From Stropharia rugosoannulata (Eukaryota; Basidiomycota; Agaricomycetes; Agaricales; Strophariaceae), in NCBI GenBank assembly GCA_028532985.1, contig JANCIK010000012.1, forward strand, positions 1,798,001 through 1,862,000: a DNA stretch of 64,000 nt, written 5' to 3'. Shown here in pieces: positions 1-11,353 of the stretch. The first letter of the stretch is position 1, and the number at the start of each line of letters is the position of its first letter. The position numbers and the translations under genes are program-made. The notes under the pieces were generated by a model. It was not told where the DNA came from and did no database searches. It saw nothing but the letters and a program-made list of their open reading frames with translations.

Positions 1-671
1 AAGCCTGATCTTTCTGAACTAAGTCCGTGGGCTGGCCAGCTCAAAATAATCGAACAGGATCCAGATAAGCGTGAGGCTAGTGAGCCATGAGTACAGTCCA
101 CTACTCAACTCTATTTGCAGTCCGTCTCCTATTCGGAAGTGGAGGTCTTTATAGCACAACTAGGGACTACCTCACACTACTCCGTCATATTTTGCAAATT
201 CAGAGTACGTTCTTCCTTATTAACAACCAATCTTTTAATTAACAGAAAATATCTTCAAGAGGGCGTCAAGACCGCAGTTGATCCAATATTGAAGCAAGAA
301 ACAGTTAACGAGATCTTTGTGCCAGCATTAACCCCAGAAGGCTCGAAATCCCTCACCGCTACGTTCGTCGCATTCGGGACTCAGTGGGGAACAGCCATGT
401 CCATCAGCACCGAGGACAAACCTAATGGCCGCAAAAAGGGGTCCGTTTCCTGTGAGTACACTTATCTCTGTAGCCCATGCTCAGTACTGCTTAGTGATGT
501 ATATTTGTGTGCATACTAGGGGGCGGGTGGGCGGGTACCTCCCACTTCATTGATCCAGCCACAGGAATTGCATTTGTCTTTGGGGCACAGGTAAATCCAC
601 CGGCTATTCCACTGTGGGAGATTTCTACGACCCTCGAAGCAAAGGTCTACGCTGCAACTGGATCGGTCTGA
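1..671 (+). CDS. Beta-lactamase-like serine hydrolase, 3' part only (5' end outside window)
   Basis: This is the C-terminal part of a class C beta-lactamase/EstB-type serine hydrolase. I read exons 1-79, 121-204, 260-451 and 520-671; the phases agree and the last codon is TGA. Visible family signatures are LFGSGGLYSTTRDYLTLLR, the VPALTPEGSKSL helix region and GWGGWAGTSHFIDPATG, which corresponds to the region of the third active-site motif and the last strands of the fold. The nucleophile motif SxxK lies upstream of the window and cannot be checked. These enzymes hydrolyse or transfer acyl groups from esters or amides, and fungal members are often secondary-metabolism or detoxifying esterases; the substrate here is unknown. 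The visible part has no frameshift or early stop. Confidence 0.8.
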
Positions 672-1690
672 GTAGCACCATCGTGAGTTTGTTTTGAAGT
701 CAGAGAAGAGTGTACTTGTACGTTATGTAAAATAACGGCGTGTGAAGCTCGACACTTCGCTTGAACCAGAGGTGTATTGTTTTTGGAGAAACTACTATTT
801 TGTGAAGTTTCACATCGTCTGCCATAAATTTCAAAAGATTAAGTAGTTTAATAATCATTGTGGCTTACTTTGTCTTGCCAAGTCTGAAACTATTAAGTTC
901 GCACTATTATTCAACACTAATAACCTAGAGTTAACACTATTTGACCGCAGTTATCAACGGCAAGCCGGAAACCTGTGATATAGTTCTGGCTTTTCCTCAT
1001 CCTGGAAGAGCCTGGAAGGTTGGGCCGCCAATGTGACGACCGAGATTAATGACCTCAAGCTTTTGGTAAACTTGACAAATGGGGGAACATACGGTGAGCC
1101 ACGCTAATCAATAGAGGTCATATTGATAGGGCGTTATAGGGCACTGGGGGTCTCATTGTCGTAAAAATATCAGATCTTCAGATTTACTTACTGCGTGAAA
1201 TACCCCTATCACTAGTTACTATTGGGCGTTTAAGCGCTATATCTAAGCGAAGCGGGTCTGGGTGAGCTTTATAGTGACCACAGCAACCGAGTGTGGATAA
1301 GATCAAAGCGGGAGAAGGCTGCATAGATATGGTGATGAGCATGGAAGTGCTGGTATCTCAAATACTCGCGGAGGTAAACCTCAACCCCTAAGATATTGTA
1401 GACAATTTGAAATTAACACCGGGCCCCCAATGGGCTATTTTCGTGCTGAACTGAAAGGAAACAATGGACCCCGTAATCACGCACGCTTACGGCTGACTGA
1501 AGCGCTGTGTCCTGAATGATGTGGCGAGGCAGCAATAAGCAGAATCATTGTTGCTACCAGGCCACAAAACACCACATAGGACTACTTAAAGATACGCAGA
1601 AATGTTCCACACTTTGAAATCTCCTGCTTATTGCCTTCAAAGTCTCATTATCTCGTTTTCTTCTCACCAAAGTTTGTTGTAATACGTCCA
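672..1690. other. Intergenic, no supported gene
   Basis: No convincing gene. Positions 1406-1690 are the upstream flank of the FunK1 gene and are duplicated at about 5622-6108. The earlier part is AT-rich and I recognise nothing in it. Confidence 0.5.
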
Positions 1691-4665
1691 ATGGCAGCCG
1701 AGCCAAGGTAAGCTCTTTGGAACTCACTCTAATTATCAAAATACTGATATTTTTCTCAGTGCCGCCTCAGATGCGGCAATGTCAATGCAACCACCGCCGG
1801 CGCCGGCTCCGGCGTCCACAATGTAAGTCGTGAGAAAAACATTTGAAAAGAGAACATTGCTGATGTAACTTGTCGCGTGCCACTTAGTATCAACGACGAC
1901 TCGCCTCGGAAAACACTTATTTGCAACGCCACGGCGAACATTACCACTCTACGTAAACCCATTGCAAAGGAAATGGACCAGGAATTTGTGACGGCGGACT
2001 TTGACGCATTCCTTGCAGCGTATCTTCCATTTGTCCCAAAAGACTCAGACGTGGACGCGTGTTTTGAACGAATGCGCAACGGCGGTGGCACCAATAACGA
2101 ACCACTCATTAAACCCATACAGCTCACGAGACCTTCGCCAGAGGACGGGAAAACAACTACAGAAGATAAACTTTCATTCCATTTCGCAGAGCAAGTCGAG
2201 CACCCCCGGAAGGGGCCCGACGGTGTTACCGAAAAAAAAGTGTTTGCGAACCTTGACTCTATTGCCGAAGTGATCGGCGAGTCCAGCATTGAGGGCCGAG
2301 ATCAACAGTACAAGTTCTTCGACTGCCCGGATGTATCCATTGGCTCGGACATCGCGGGATCCTCAAACAAGATAGACGCCTCTTTTGTTCCGGTTGAGTT
2401 TAGGAAATTCAACAAGAAGGAGCGACTTCAAACCACCAATATTGCGGTTGCATGTGAATGGAAACTTGAGAAAGATAAAATACCAGAGGTGAGTTATCTT
2501 TCCATTTATCAGGGGGGGGAAACTGACAAAGGGATCAGAATAACAGACAAGTGGTGTCGGCAAATGTTCAAATGACGAACTGTGATGTTTGTCGCATGTT
2601 CAGCTTTGGGGTAAGTGAGGAATGCGTATTGCTATTCACCGCTGACTATTCTTCAACTTTGCACAGATTTCTATTGACGGGAATGAAATGAAGCTGTGGC
2701 ACTTTTCACGATCGCACTCTGCGGTCTCGGAGCCGGTTGATTATATACAGGTAAGCCTCGTCGTCAGGTTCTATTGAAACAGCTGTTAACCGACTACTCT
2801 TTGCAGAATCCTAAGCTTCTGATAAAAGCCTTCATGTCCTTTATGTTTGCCACCCCGGACGAAATGGGATTCGACCCTACCATTGCGCGTCATTCCGACG
2901 GCCATTTTACCTATAAACTTTCTGAATCAGAGCGTTATTTTCGTTCTACTGGTTGCATTTTTGAGTTGCGCTCTAATAACATCACGGGGAGAATGACCCG
3001 CGTCTGGTCCGTGAAGGAGGTCGATTCTATGTCGCAAAATGCCCAGCTCATCTCAAATCATACCTATGTGCTGAAGGACGTGTGGCTTGACGAAACATCG
3101 CGCACAGAGAGAGAAATACAAAACGACATCTTCAGGGACATTGAACGATTCTGGGACCCGAGCCATGGCGCTAGAGAAGACCGCGATAAGTATGAGGAAT
3201 TGCTTGCCATGCGCGAGGATATCGTAACCACTGGCGAATACAAGAAACACTTCCTTACCATCGAAGTGGACTCTACTGAACGACTGACGAAGAACGCCGT
3301 GAGCAGCACGAGAGTGTTTGGTCTCTTCAAGAACAAGCAAATCAAGAGCGTTAGTGGCAGCAAGAATGCAGCGGGTCTGGATCGTAACAAGGTACACTTA
3401 GAGCAGGAAGATGTTCACCCTTTAGATTCCGAGACACAAAGAAAAATCATTGATCGTGATTTCGCGCCCAAGAAGCAATACCGCGTTGTATTCAAAGAGA
3501 AATGCAAGACTGCTGGACGCCTCAAGACGTTAGGAGAAGTTTTTGATATCGTTAAGCAGACACTCATTCGTATGTCTATTATATCAGTCTTTTGTGTTCC
3601 ATTCTAATCGTATCCCAGCTCTTCAGTTGATGTTCTGCGCCGGCTGGGTCCACCGTGATATCAGTTCTGGGAATATTCTCGCATACAAACCCAATGAACA
3701 CTCGGACTGGATCGCCAAACTTTCTGATCTTGAATATGCCAAAAAATTTCCTCCCAGCGGCGACGTCAAGCCGCATAAAGATCCTAAAACAGTACGTTAA
3801 AAGACCCTTTGTACTAAAGCCCTTCTGATGTGATATGCACTGCAATTTGTAGGGCACTCCAAACTTTATGGCAGTTGAAATTCTTTCACAGCGCTATATG
3901 TTCTCAGAGGAAAGCCAACATACGACTGTGCCTAATAGGAAAATGTATGCAGAAATGATTGTTTCTGGTAAGGTGCATGATTTGGTCAAAAAAGCGCCTA
4001 CCCCTGTTGTTCATAACTTTCAGCATGACTTGGAATGCATCTGGTGGTTCCTTCTCTGGAGCATGACTTTCCGTGTCAATCACGAAGCTTCCCAGAAGTA
4101 CGCAGATTCAATATTCGACAATTCCTTACGACTCTCAGCGCAACGCAATAATGCGCTCACATTTTCGATCTTTGGAAATCTTACAAATGCCTTTATAAAA
4201 CCCGAGTGTACAAAGCTCATATCATTTATGGACGTCATACGAGACCTCCTCCACACTCAATACAAGAAACGCGAGCAGCAAGATCATCTTTTTAACTCAA
4301 GCTCTTATGTTGACTTACATGGTCAATTTCAGTACTTTATTGACGTTCTTTACGGATCAAGGGATATCAAAGATACCACGTGGCGAGCGATTAAACTAGA
4401 ATCAACATCGTTACGCAAAACCAGCTACTTTGTCACCGAAGCCTCTGATCAACTTGCTGGACCGGGAAAGAGACAGCTTTCTGTGCATCACGATGCGCAA
4501 ACCACGTCGACTGCTGGAAGCTCCACGAAGATTGAGCAGCCCATTTTTTTGGGAAAGGGCAAGCGACGTGCATCTGTCCATGAAGACAGCGAACAGATGC
4601 TCGATCCAAGGGAGGCCCTTGAAGAAGACCGCCCATCGAAGAGGTGGAGACTCATGGACATATGA
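1691..4665 (+). CDS. FunK1-type fungal protein kinase (861 aa)
   Basis: This is a member of the FunK1 family, the fungal-specific kinase-like group expanded in mushrooms. Eight exons are read: 1691-1707, 1760-1822, 1888-2488, 2539-2610, 2667-2750, 2807-3569, 3619-3791 and 3853-4665, together 2586 nt in one open frame. The N-terminal half carries the family segment around EFRKFNKKERLQTTNIAVAC. The catalytic loop is VHRDISSGNIL (Asp about 547). The metal-binding motif is SDLE (Asp about 570) in place of DFG, followed by GTPNFMAVEIL, which corresponds to the APE region. The C-terminal tail is basic and hydrophilic (KGKRRASVHED, RPSKRWR), perhaps nuclear-targeting. Both catalytic aspartates are present, so activity is plausible. 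Substrates are unknown. Two decayed relatives lie directly downstream. Confidence 0.9.
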
Positions 4666-4985
4666 TGAAGCAGTATGTGTCACGTTGTAATCGGATCACT
4701 CTGTTAGATACCCCACACTATACGTACCCCGTGGAACGTATTATCTCTTGTATCACTTACGCAGTAAGTCTACGCTCTAGTTCTTTGCTATCGAGATTTG
4801 TATAACCTCTAGTACCTACTTAGCATTTTGTACATTATGTTATATCATATACCTCATTACATATTCCAATGCCATGTCTTTTACAATACCTTCGTCCAGG
4901 GCATATTGTGCTGCTTGAAAGTTTGAAAACCAGATTTCTCGAAGTCGAGTCATGCTTCTAACTGTATACAGTTTTTGAACTCTCT
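4666..4985. other. Intergenic, 3' flank of FunK1 gene
   Basis: AT-rich sequence following the FunK1 stop codon. Part of it (from about 4700) resembles the 3' flank at 6950-7040 of the rearranged FunK1 copy, sharing a segment around 'tacctcgtggaacgt'. Nothing else is recognised. Confidence 0.4.
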
Positions 4986-4989
4986 GGCC

Positions 4990-5430
4990 TGTCACCTCAG
5001 TCCTGAAAAAACTGATGGCACAAGTCCGGCCACTTGCGAGTGACCGTGTCGGAACATCTTTACGGCCAATGACATCCTCAAGCTACATAAGCACATTGTC
5101 AGAGGGATGCATGAATTCATAAAAGCCGACTTCGACCCGTTCTTCCAAACATATCTCCCATTTGTTCCGCTCAACGAAGACGTTGACGCTTGCAGTGAAC
5201 TAATGCTCAAGAATAGAGGCATACATGAAAAGCTTCTCATCGAAGAAGACCAGGTCTTTTTGCATCTACTAATGGCTATCGCGGAGACATTCAGCAAGAC
5301 AAATGTTACCGGACGTGAAAATCAGTTCAAGTTTCTTGCTTTTCTCAGCTCACCAGAGTCGAAGAAGGATGCGCCACGCATGGGCTCTACCTTGCGCGAC
5401 GCGGACTCTGTGCGTACCTGCCAGAGGTAA
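4990..5430 (+). pseudogene. FunK1 N-terminal fragment (relic)
   Basis: The open stretch 5107-5430 reads HEFIKADFDPFFQTYLPFVP and then VDACSELMLKNRG. It aligns with the start of the intact FunK1 protein (QEFVTADFDAFLAAYLPFVP, VDACFERMRNGG). Homology seems to begin near 4990. Only the N-terminal region is present: there is no kinase core, and the frame ends at 5430 after unrelated-looking sequence. It is more diverged from the intact gene than the copy at 6.1 kb, so it is an older duplicate. Confidence 0.7.
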
Positions 5431-5621
5431 ACTTTCGAGTTGCTCAAGATATGTGAGAAAAAGTGATGTATGTGTCACAGCATCCAGTACTTTCGCACAA
5501 ACTCAACGTGAGATTAAAGCTGATCATGGATCATCTCATTAACATTGCGGCACGTACTAGCTCTCTGACACACTTTTGTGAGCCACAAACATAAATCAGA
5601 CAGAGGGATGACATCTCTACG

Positions 5622-6245
5622 TGATAATTTGAAATTAATACCGGGCCCCCAATGGGCTGAATGACGTGGCGAGGCAGCAATAAGCAGAATCATTGTTGCT
5701 ACCAGGTCACAAAACACCACATAGGACTACTTAAAGATACGCAGAAATGCTCCACACGTTGCATCAGCATCTTTACCATTTAGTTTTTTGTGGTTTCTCA
5801 CCCCGGAAACAGCAATTAAACTGCAAAAAACCAGCAAACTGATATATCTGGAAACGTATGTATGTTCTTCTGGAAACCTAGGAAGGAATCAAGCCTGATA
5901 ATTACCATTTCAATTCAAGTTGCCGTGCTTCTGAAGCTTAATCTTAACCTGAAATGTAAGTATGGTTTCCCGCAACTGAAAAACGGAACAAAACTGGCAA
6001 AACCCGGATACTAAATGGTCAAGTTGCTGATGTGAAATCTCCTGCTTATTGCCTTCAACGTCTCATTATCTCGTTTTCTTCTCACCAAAGTTTGTTGTAA
6101 TAGGCCCAATGGAATCCGAGTCAAAGTAAGCTCCTTGGAACTCATTCTAATTATCAAAATACTGATATTTTTCTCAGTACCGCCTCAGATGCGGTAACGT
6201 TGATGCCACCACCGCCGGCGCCGGCGTCCACAATGTAAGTCGTGA
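5622..6245 (+). repeat. Duplicated FunK1 5' flank (second copy; first copy about 1406-1830)
   Basis: The stretch beginning 'aatttgaaattaa' and containing 'ccgggcccccaatgggct' occurs here and at about 1406-1830 with few differences. It covers the flank plus the first two short exons of the FunK1 gene. This copy lacks about 75 bp present at 1440-1514 and carries a 271-bp insertion at 5762-6032. Confidence 0.85.
5762..6032. mobile_element. MITE-like non-autonomous DNA element (271 bp)
   Basis: The element starts CATCAGCATCTTTACCATTT and ends with its inverse; the 22-bp terminal inverted repeats (5762-5783 and 6011-6032) differ at two positions. It contains no ORF. The duplicated parent sequence near 1606-1610 lacks it, with 'ccacac' joined almost directly to 'tttgaaatctcc', so the parent acts as an empty site. 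A short TG duplication at the edges is possible. The family is not recognised. Confidence 0.75.
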
Positions 6246-6914
6246 GAAAAACATTTGAACAGAGAAGGGACATTGCTGATGTAACTTGTCGCGTACCACT
6301 TAGTGTCAACGACAACTCTCCTCAAAATACACTTACTTGCGACCCCACAGCTAGTATCACCACTTTGCGCGAGCGACCCTATCGCAAAATAAATGGACCA
6401 GGAATTTGTGACGGCAGACTTCGACGCGTTCCTCGCGGCGTAGTACCTTCCATTTGTACCAGAAGACATAGTTGTGGATGAGTGTTTTGAACGAATGTGC
6501 AACGGCGGGTAGGCGAGCAAGCCAGTTTAGCCTCAATTTCTTGCTGATTGGTTGTCAATCATGCATAGATTTCCATTGACGGGAATGAAATGAAGAGACG
6601 CCTCGTGGCGAACTATCAAACTTCTTTTAACATCATCGTCGCAGACAGGGAATTCTGGCCAACCTGGACTTTCAGCGCCTGGCAAGGTAAAACAACCTTC
6701 CTCGTATCAGGTTGGAAAAAGTCGGAACTCGGGCAATGAAGACATTCTGTCGACTGGTGGTAGTTTTATTGAGCAGCCCACTGAGTCATTGGGAAAGGGT
6801 AAGCGACCCAGATCACCTATTGAAGACAGTGAATGTGAGCCAGATCCGTCGAAGGGGGCGCTGGATCAAGAGGAGTATCATCCAATAAAACGGTTGAGAC
6901 GCACGAAGGATTGA
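6109..6914 (+). pseudogene. Internally deleted FunK1 copy
   Basis: A recent duplicate of the FunK1 gene at 1691-4665. The first short exon starts at ATG 6109. The second (about 6179-6235) and the start of the third (about 6303) are recognisable. The third exon has a stop after FLAA (GCG TAG near 6440) and a further stop at about 6510. Sequence matching parent exon 5 ('ttccattgacgggaatgaaatgaag', near 6570) then joins directly to sequence matching the last third of parent exon 8, ending with RLRRTKD and TGA at 6912-6914. The whole catalytic core (HRD and SDLE region) is missing. No active kinase can be made; a short tail peptide cannot be excluded. Confidence 0.85.
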
Positions 6915-7509
6915 CCCGAGATGGGTCTCATCAGAAGATCGCTCTGTAAGTACTAGTTACATGTTACATCATACACGTACCTCGTGGAACGTGTATTTTA
7001 CTGTTTTACTACTCATATAAAGTATGTACGCTCTACTCCTATTGACTTGGAAGCACGGAGCCTGTACTGTAATTATTTACCGCATCTGTAGCTGTAATCT
7101 AAAGAACTGTGAACTTGTTTGAAGCTTGAAGCTCAACATAACCAACCCCTCGAATTAAGTACAAATTACATCCTGACTACCTAGAGATTTATACACATAT
7201 GTACATAACAATACACACCACATCCGTCCTTCCATCCAGTACATTACAGTAGTTTAGTTTGCTTTATCCGCTATCTGTGTCTCCTTCTATATATAGTACC
7301 AACTCTTCGGCCTCCACCCTCGACTGCCAAACTCCACTTGCCCATATTAAAACATACACCATTAGATACATTGTCTGGGGAGAAATACATGCCATTTGCG
7401 TTTAGTTCGTTCTTGTGAGAAATTGCAGTCGGTGATGAAAAAACATCGTTTTGTTGTTGTCAGCATAGCGCGCTAACCAGGTTGCCTTCGAAGCCGAGAG
7501 CTAACGAGC
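6915..7509. other. Intergenic between FunK1 relic and PTC7-type gene
   Basis: About 600 bp lying downstream of both neighbours, which converge here. No ORF or RNA gene is supported; it is presumably 3' UTR sequence of the two flanking loci. Confidence 0.5.
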
Positions 7510-10500
7510 TTACGCCGCACTCGGAGTTGCGGGCATATGCGCGGCCGGACGGGCAGGTAAAGAAATAGGGACGGGGACGCCTGCAGGCGATACGACTGCG
7601 ACGAGCACTGAGATGTCTGCAGGACGATAGTCAGGGAACCAGTTTATTAAAATAAAATAAACGTAAATCAGACGTACCATCGCACTTGCCCCCGCGGAAG
7701 GAGCGTCCAGCCATCTTCGCGCGGCGCGCAAATGGCACCTCGTCAGCCTCCGCGGGCGTCTCCTTCCTCTCACTTCCTACATACGGCGCGGCGCCACCCG
7801 CCCTCTCTTTATCTTTGGCATTTGCACCTGACCCTGAACAATGCCTCGATCCGCGCCGCTCCGATACACGTTTCGCGCGACTACACAGCGCCTCAGCGAG
7901 CGTGCGCGCGAACGCTCTGCGCCTCACCCTTAGCGCCTCAAGTTGTCTGATTTCCTGGCTCTGCACCGGGGTCGATGACGCTCCTAAAGTAGGAGAAGAT
8001 AAGGGACTCGAGGTAAAAGGCGAAGATATCGGAAGAGATGATACAATGAGGGGAGGTGGAATGGTTGCTCGTCCTAACGTAGTGTCCTGTGTTATTGGTG
8101 ATACTGTAGCCAGGGATGCATCCGTGAATGTAGACGGGGTTGAAGCGGGCGACGACAGTGTCGATAGATATGGAGCGGGAGGGGAGGATAGTGGGACAGG
8201 ACTTTCAAGACCCCGAGAGGCTAAATTGGAACTCGAAGCGGTAGCAGATTCGAAACTCGAGCTTGAAAGCAAATCAGCCAGAGCGCGTGTAGTGGCACCC
8301 ACACCGCTACCACGAGAGCCTATCCCTCTCGATTTCATCTCACGGGTCCCCAAATCTGACTCCCCTTCCCGATTTGTCCCTATTCCATTACCTGTGACTC
8401 CCGCTCCCTGTGCTCGTCCGTTCTGTTCTGCAGCTAGCCCTCCATCGGCCGAGAAATCACCGATCATCGCCCCCCGCACTCTTACCACCTCATCCAGTAC
8501 ATCTTCATCCCACAAGTTATCAGCCAGGCCGTCACTGGCCAGGATAATAATATCATCCGCGCGCACGGGGAGAGTAAACGTATGCGCGCGTACTGGCGGG
8601 GGGATGAGTGTATTTTCCTCTTTTGGAGTCATTGCTGAGATGGGGGTTGATGTGATAGACATCGATGTAGTCTCGGTGGAGGTGGAGGTGGAGGTGGAGG
8701 TAGTGGCCGGCTTTGGTGTTTGAATAGGCATATATGGGGTAGGGAGAGTGGTATTGCCATTTTCACATGAAAGCCCAGGCGCCCCGGATTTTGCTGGAGC
8801 GTCAGTGTGATAACACGCGCGTTGTACTCCCATCGGAGAATTCGAACGCACGCTCCCGCGTCGGGCAGCCGGTATAGGGGATTTCTGCCTATGGGACTGA
8901 CTGTCATCCGGCTGTGACCGTGCATTCAATGTCGATTTAGTGGGTGTCGAATCCGCTGCCTGTCTTGGTTCAACCAATACGGAGCCTGATGTTGACGCCT
9001 TCGACGTTCCCTGACCGGAGCCACTGCTGCGCACAACTTGAGGAGGACCAAGCTGCAGGGGGTAATTGTACTACAAAAAGTCGGGTTAGAAAGATGTTAT
9101 GAGATACAATAATTGATAAAAATAAAATCAACTCACCCCCCACCACATCTCGTCCGTACGCCACGCAATTTCATCCCCGCGCACGAGCATGCCCATACAG
9201 TCGCCAACATGAGCTATATGCACCACGGCGTCGAACTCTTCACCATCCGTTCTCTGGATATTTCTAACCCCATTCCCATGGTGCGCATATGTGCTGTCAC
9301 CATCTCCGTTCGTGGCCGTACCGGACGCCAAATTCGACAAACCTTGTGAGGCACCATCTACGCCGTGCTTGACACCCGCCATGCCACTATCGTCTTCTGC
9401 GATCTTATCCCTCCCTTTTTCCCGCGTGTCCCCGTCCCTTCGCTCATTCAAGCCGTGTGTCTCACGCCACAAGGCGCCGACAGCATAGTTTTCCTCTACC
9501 CCAGGTGCACATCGGAAGGCCAAGTCCTCTGGAGAGACATGGGTAGAGGATGGTCCTGGTGCTGATCCAGGTATCGATTGAGACGTAGGGGAACGCATAT
9601 ATGCGGGTGAAGCAGCATCCAAGACGGCGACCAAGGCCGTGCTCGAACCCGTTGTGAGTGGCGCATGCGCACGCACTGTGCTATCGTAAGCTCGTTCCAG
9701 AATCTGTAGGACGTCAATCCCATCTGATAGATCTTCGAGTGTTTCTTCGAGGGAAAGCTTGGACAGTGTGTCTGGCAATGTCTCGTACAGTTCTGTATCT
9801 TCTTCCGGGACAACCGTGGGTGGGGATCTTGGCGGCTTGAGTGGATGTGCGAAGGAGAACGCGGTGCTCGGTGCACGCGTACCAGGGGTCTCGTACTCGT
9901 CACTATCGCTATTCGCCTTGTTTTTGAAAAAAGTACCACGTCTCTCGTCGAACAGAGATATCTCGGCCGAGCAATAGTGCATCAACCTGCGGGCGAACAT
10001 CGCGCTGGGTGTTGGTCCTGAAGCAGTTACGCAGCTCGACCGCGACCTCGATCCAGTAGCTGATGAAGCTCCAGATTTGGAGGTATAGGACGATGATGCA
10101 GATGACGCAGACGAAGAAGCAGCGCGGACCGCCCACCCACCCACGCCATCTGCGACGCCCATTGCATTCTCCCTCAAGAAGTATGCATCCTCGCCCACTT
10201 GCACCGCGAGCGATGGTATGGCAGTGGGGTACGCCGCTGGGTCGGTGTACGGATGAGCATGACCGCCCGGGCGGGTCTTGGGTATCCCATATGCGCCTGC
10301 GTCAAGGCGGTACGCGAGCCTCGGCCGCTTGGCTGCTCGGGGCCTCGCTCCATCCTCCTGGCTGTTTTGGAGAGAGAAATCCCCCTCTCCCTCGGCCTGC
10401 GTGGGTGCCGCAGTGCCCTGGGCTGGTCGTGGCGATGAAGGAAGCGAAAAAGGCGGGGGTAACGATGGTCCCCCAGATGCCGGGAACAGTGATGGTTGCA

Positions 10501-10693
10501 GCGACTGGGTTGGCGATGTGAGGGCAAGCTGAGCGTGGTGCGACTGCTGGTGGTGATGGTGCTGTTTCGGAGCCTCGTGTGGCAGTCGAGGAGGTGTTCG
10601 GGCGGATGCGGACGGCAGTGGCTGGGGCGGGGGCGCTGCGAGAGTCGAAAGAGGCTTGGAGCGGATGTGCAGCAGCCGCGACGAGCGGCTCAT
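7510..10693 (-). CDS. PTC7: PTC7-type PP2C protein phosphatase, enlarged (1018 aa)
   Basis: A metal-dependent Ser/Thr phosphatase of the PPM/PTC7 group. Three exons on minus: 10693-9137, 9070-7678 and 7616-7510, together 1019 codons with stop. Metal-site motifs appear in order: GEDAYF (Asp about 169), ADGVGGWA (Asp about 182), AHVGDC (Asp about 498), ILASDGLADN (Asp about 699) and the closing KCDDISVLVA (Asp about 983-984). Yeast Ptc7 is mitochondrial and acts in coenzyme Q regulation. The first about 40 residues here are rich in Arg, Ser and Pro with few acidic residues (MSRSSRLLHIRSKPLS), which suits mitochondrial import. The protein is two to three times the usual length because long Ser/Thr/Pro-rich inserts, including an (ST)n run encoded by a GGAGGT repeat, lie between catalytic blocks. 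Confidence 0.9.
8674..8702. repeat. GGAGGT hexanucleotide microsatellite inside the PTC7-type CDS
   Basis: A short run of GGTGGAGGTGGAGGT-like units on plus, encoding alternating Ser-Thr on the minus-strand protein (TSTSTSTSTE). It is in frame, so length changes would alter only the linker. Confidence 0.8.
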
Positions 10694-11353
10694 CGCTGTC
10701 TTGTTATGTTTTCAATATTTCTTATATTTCTCCTGCGTTTTTGGACACCGTTGGCGATGATTCGGACGGCTGGAGGGAGGAGAAGGAGGAGGAGAAGGGA
10801 GATCGGCAGGTGCCGGGGCGACAACGAACCCCGCTTTACCTCCGGTGCCTGTCGGGTCGACCTCACGTCATGCCGATCATGCATCATGTACCAGCCAATC
10901 ACGCGCATTTTGTTAGGTACTAATTCTATACTCTAAAAAGAAAAGAAAAGAAGGATACTGTTGATATGTTGGCCGGTTAATAGTGAGTAATAAGACCTAC
11001 TATTAGAGATCATTGTTATTCTCTTGATTCAAAAACACAAGGAGTCTAGGCCGAGTTTTAATTGACTGCTGGCACAGGAGTCTGCATGACTTGGTGTGGA
11101 AATTGACATTCCCTACTTGAGTGAATTACATCCAGTTTTATAGTACTTTGGAGCGCTGCTCAGAGTTAGGAGGAGCCCTAGAGCTTTGCCCAGGGGAGCG
11201 TTGCGTGCATAATATACTAGCTAATGCTTCACAGGTGCCATTCTAACCGAGGGTAGAGCAACGACAACATCCAAGAGACAAAAAACGATATAAAAAAACA
11301 GCTGGTTTATTTCTGTTTGTATTTACGAATATAATAGGCTAGTATTGAGTCTA
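10694..11353. other. Intergenic, PTC7-type promoter side
   Basis: Upstream of the PTC7-type gene and downstream of the secreted-protein gene. It includes a GGA-rich purine tract (about 10770-10802) and AAAAG repeats (10935-10953). No gene is supported. Confidence 0.5.

Noticed and set aside
5762..6032. Possibility that the insertion is a spliced intron of the FunK1 copy
   Set aside because: It lies upstream of the start codon, its borders are inverted repeats rather than GT-AG, and the parent gene has no intron there.
7686..8723. Long plus-strand open frame of 345 codons
   Set aside because: It is antisense to the PTC7-type gene, whose minus-strand frame carries the phosphatase motifs and correct splice joints. 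The plus frame is a by-product of GC-rich codon use.
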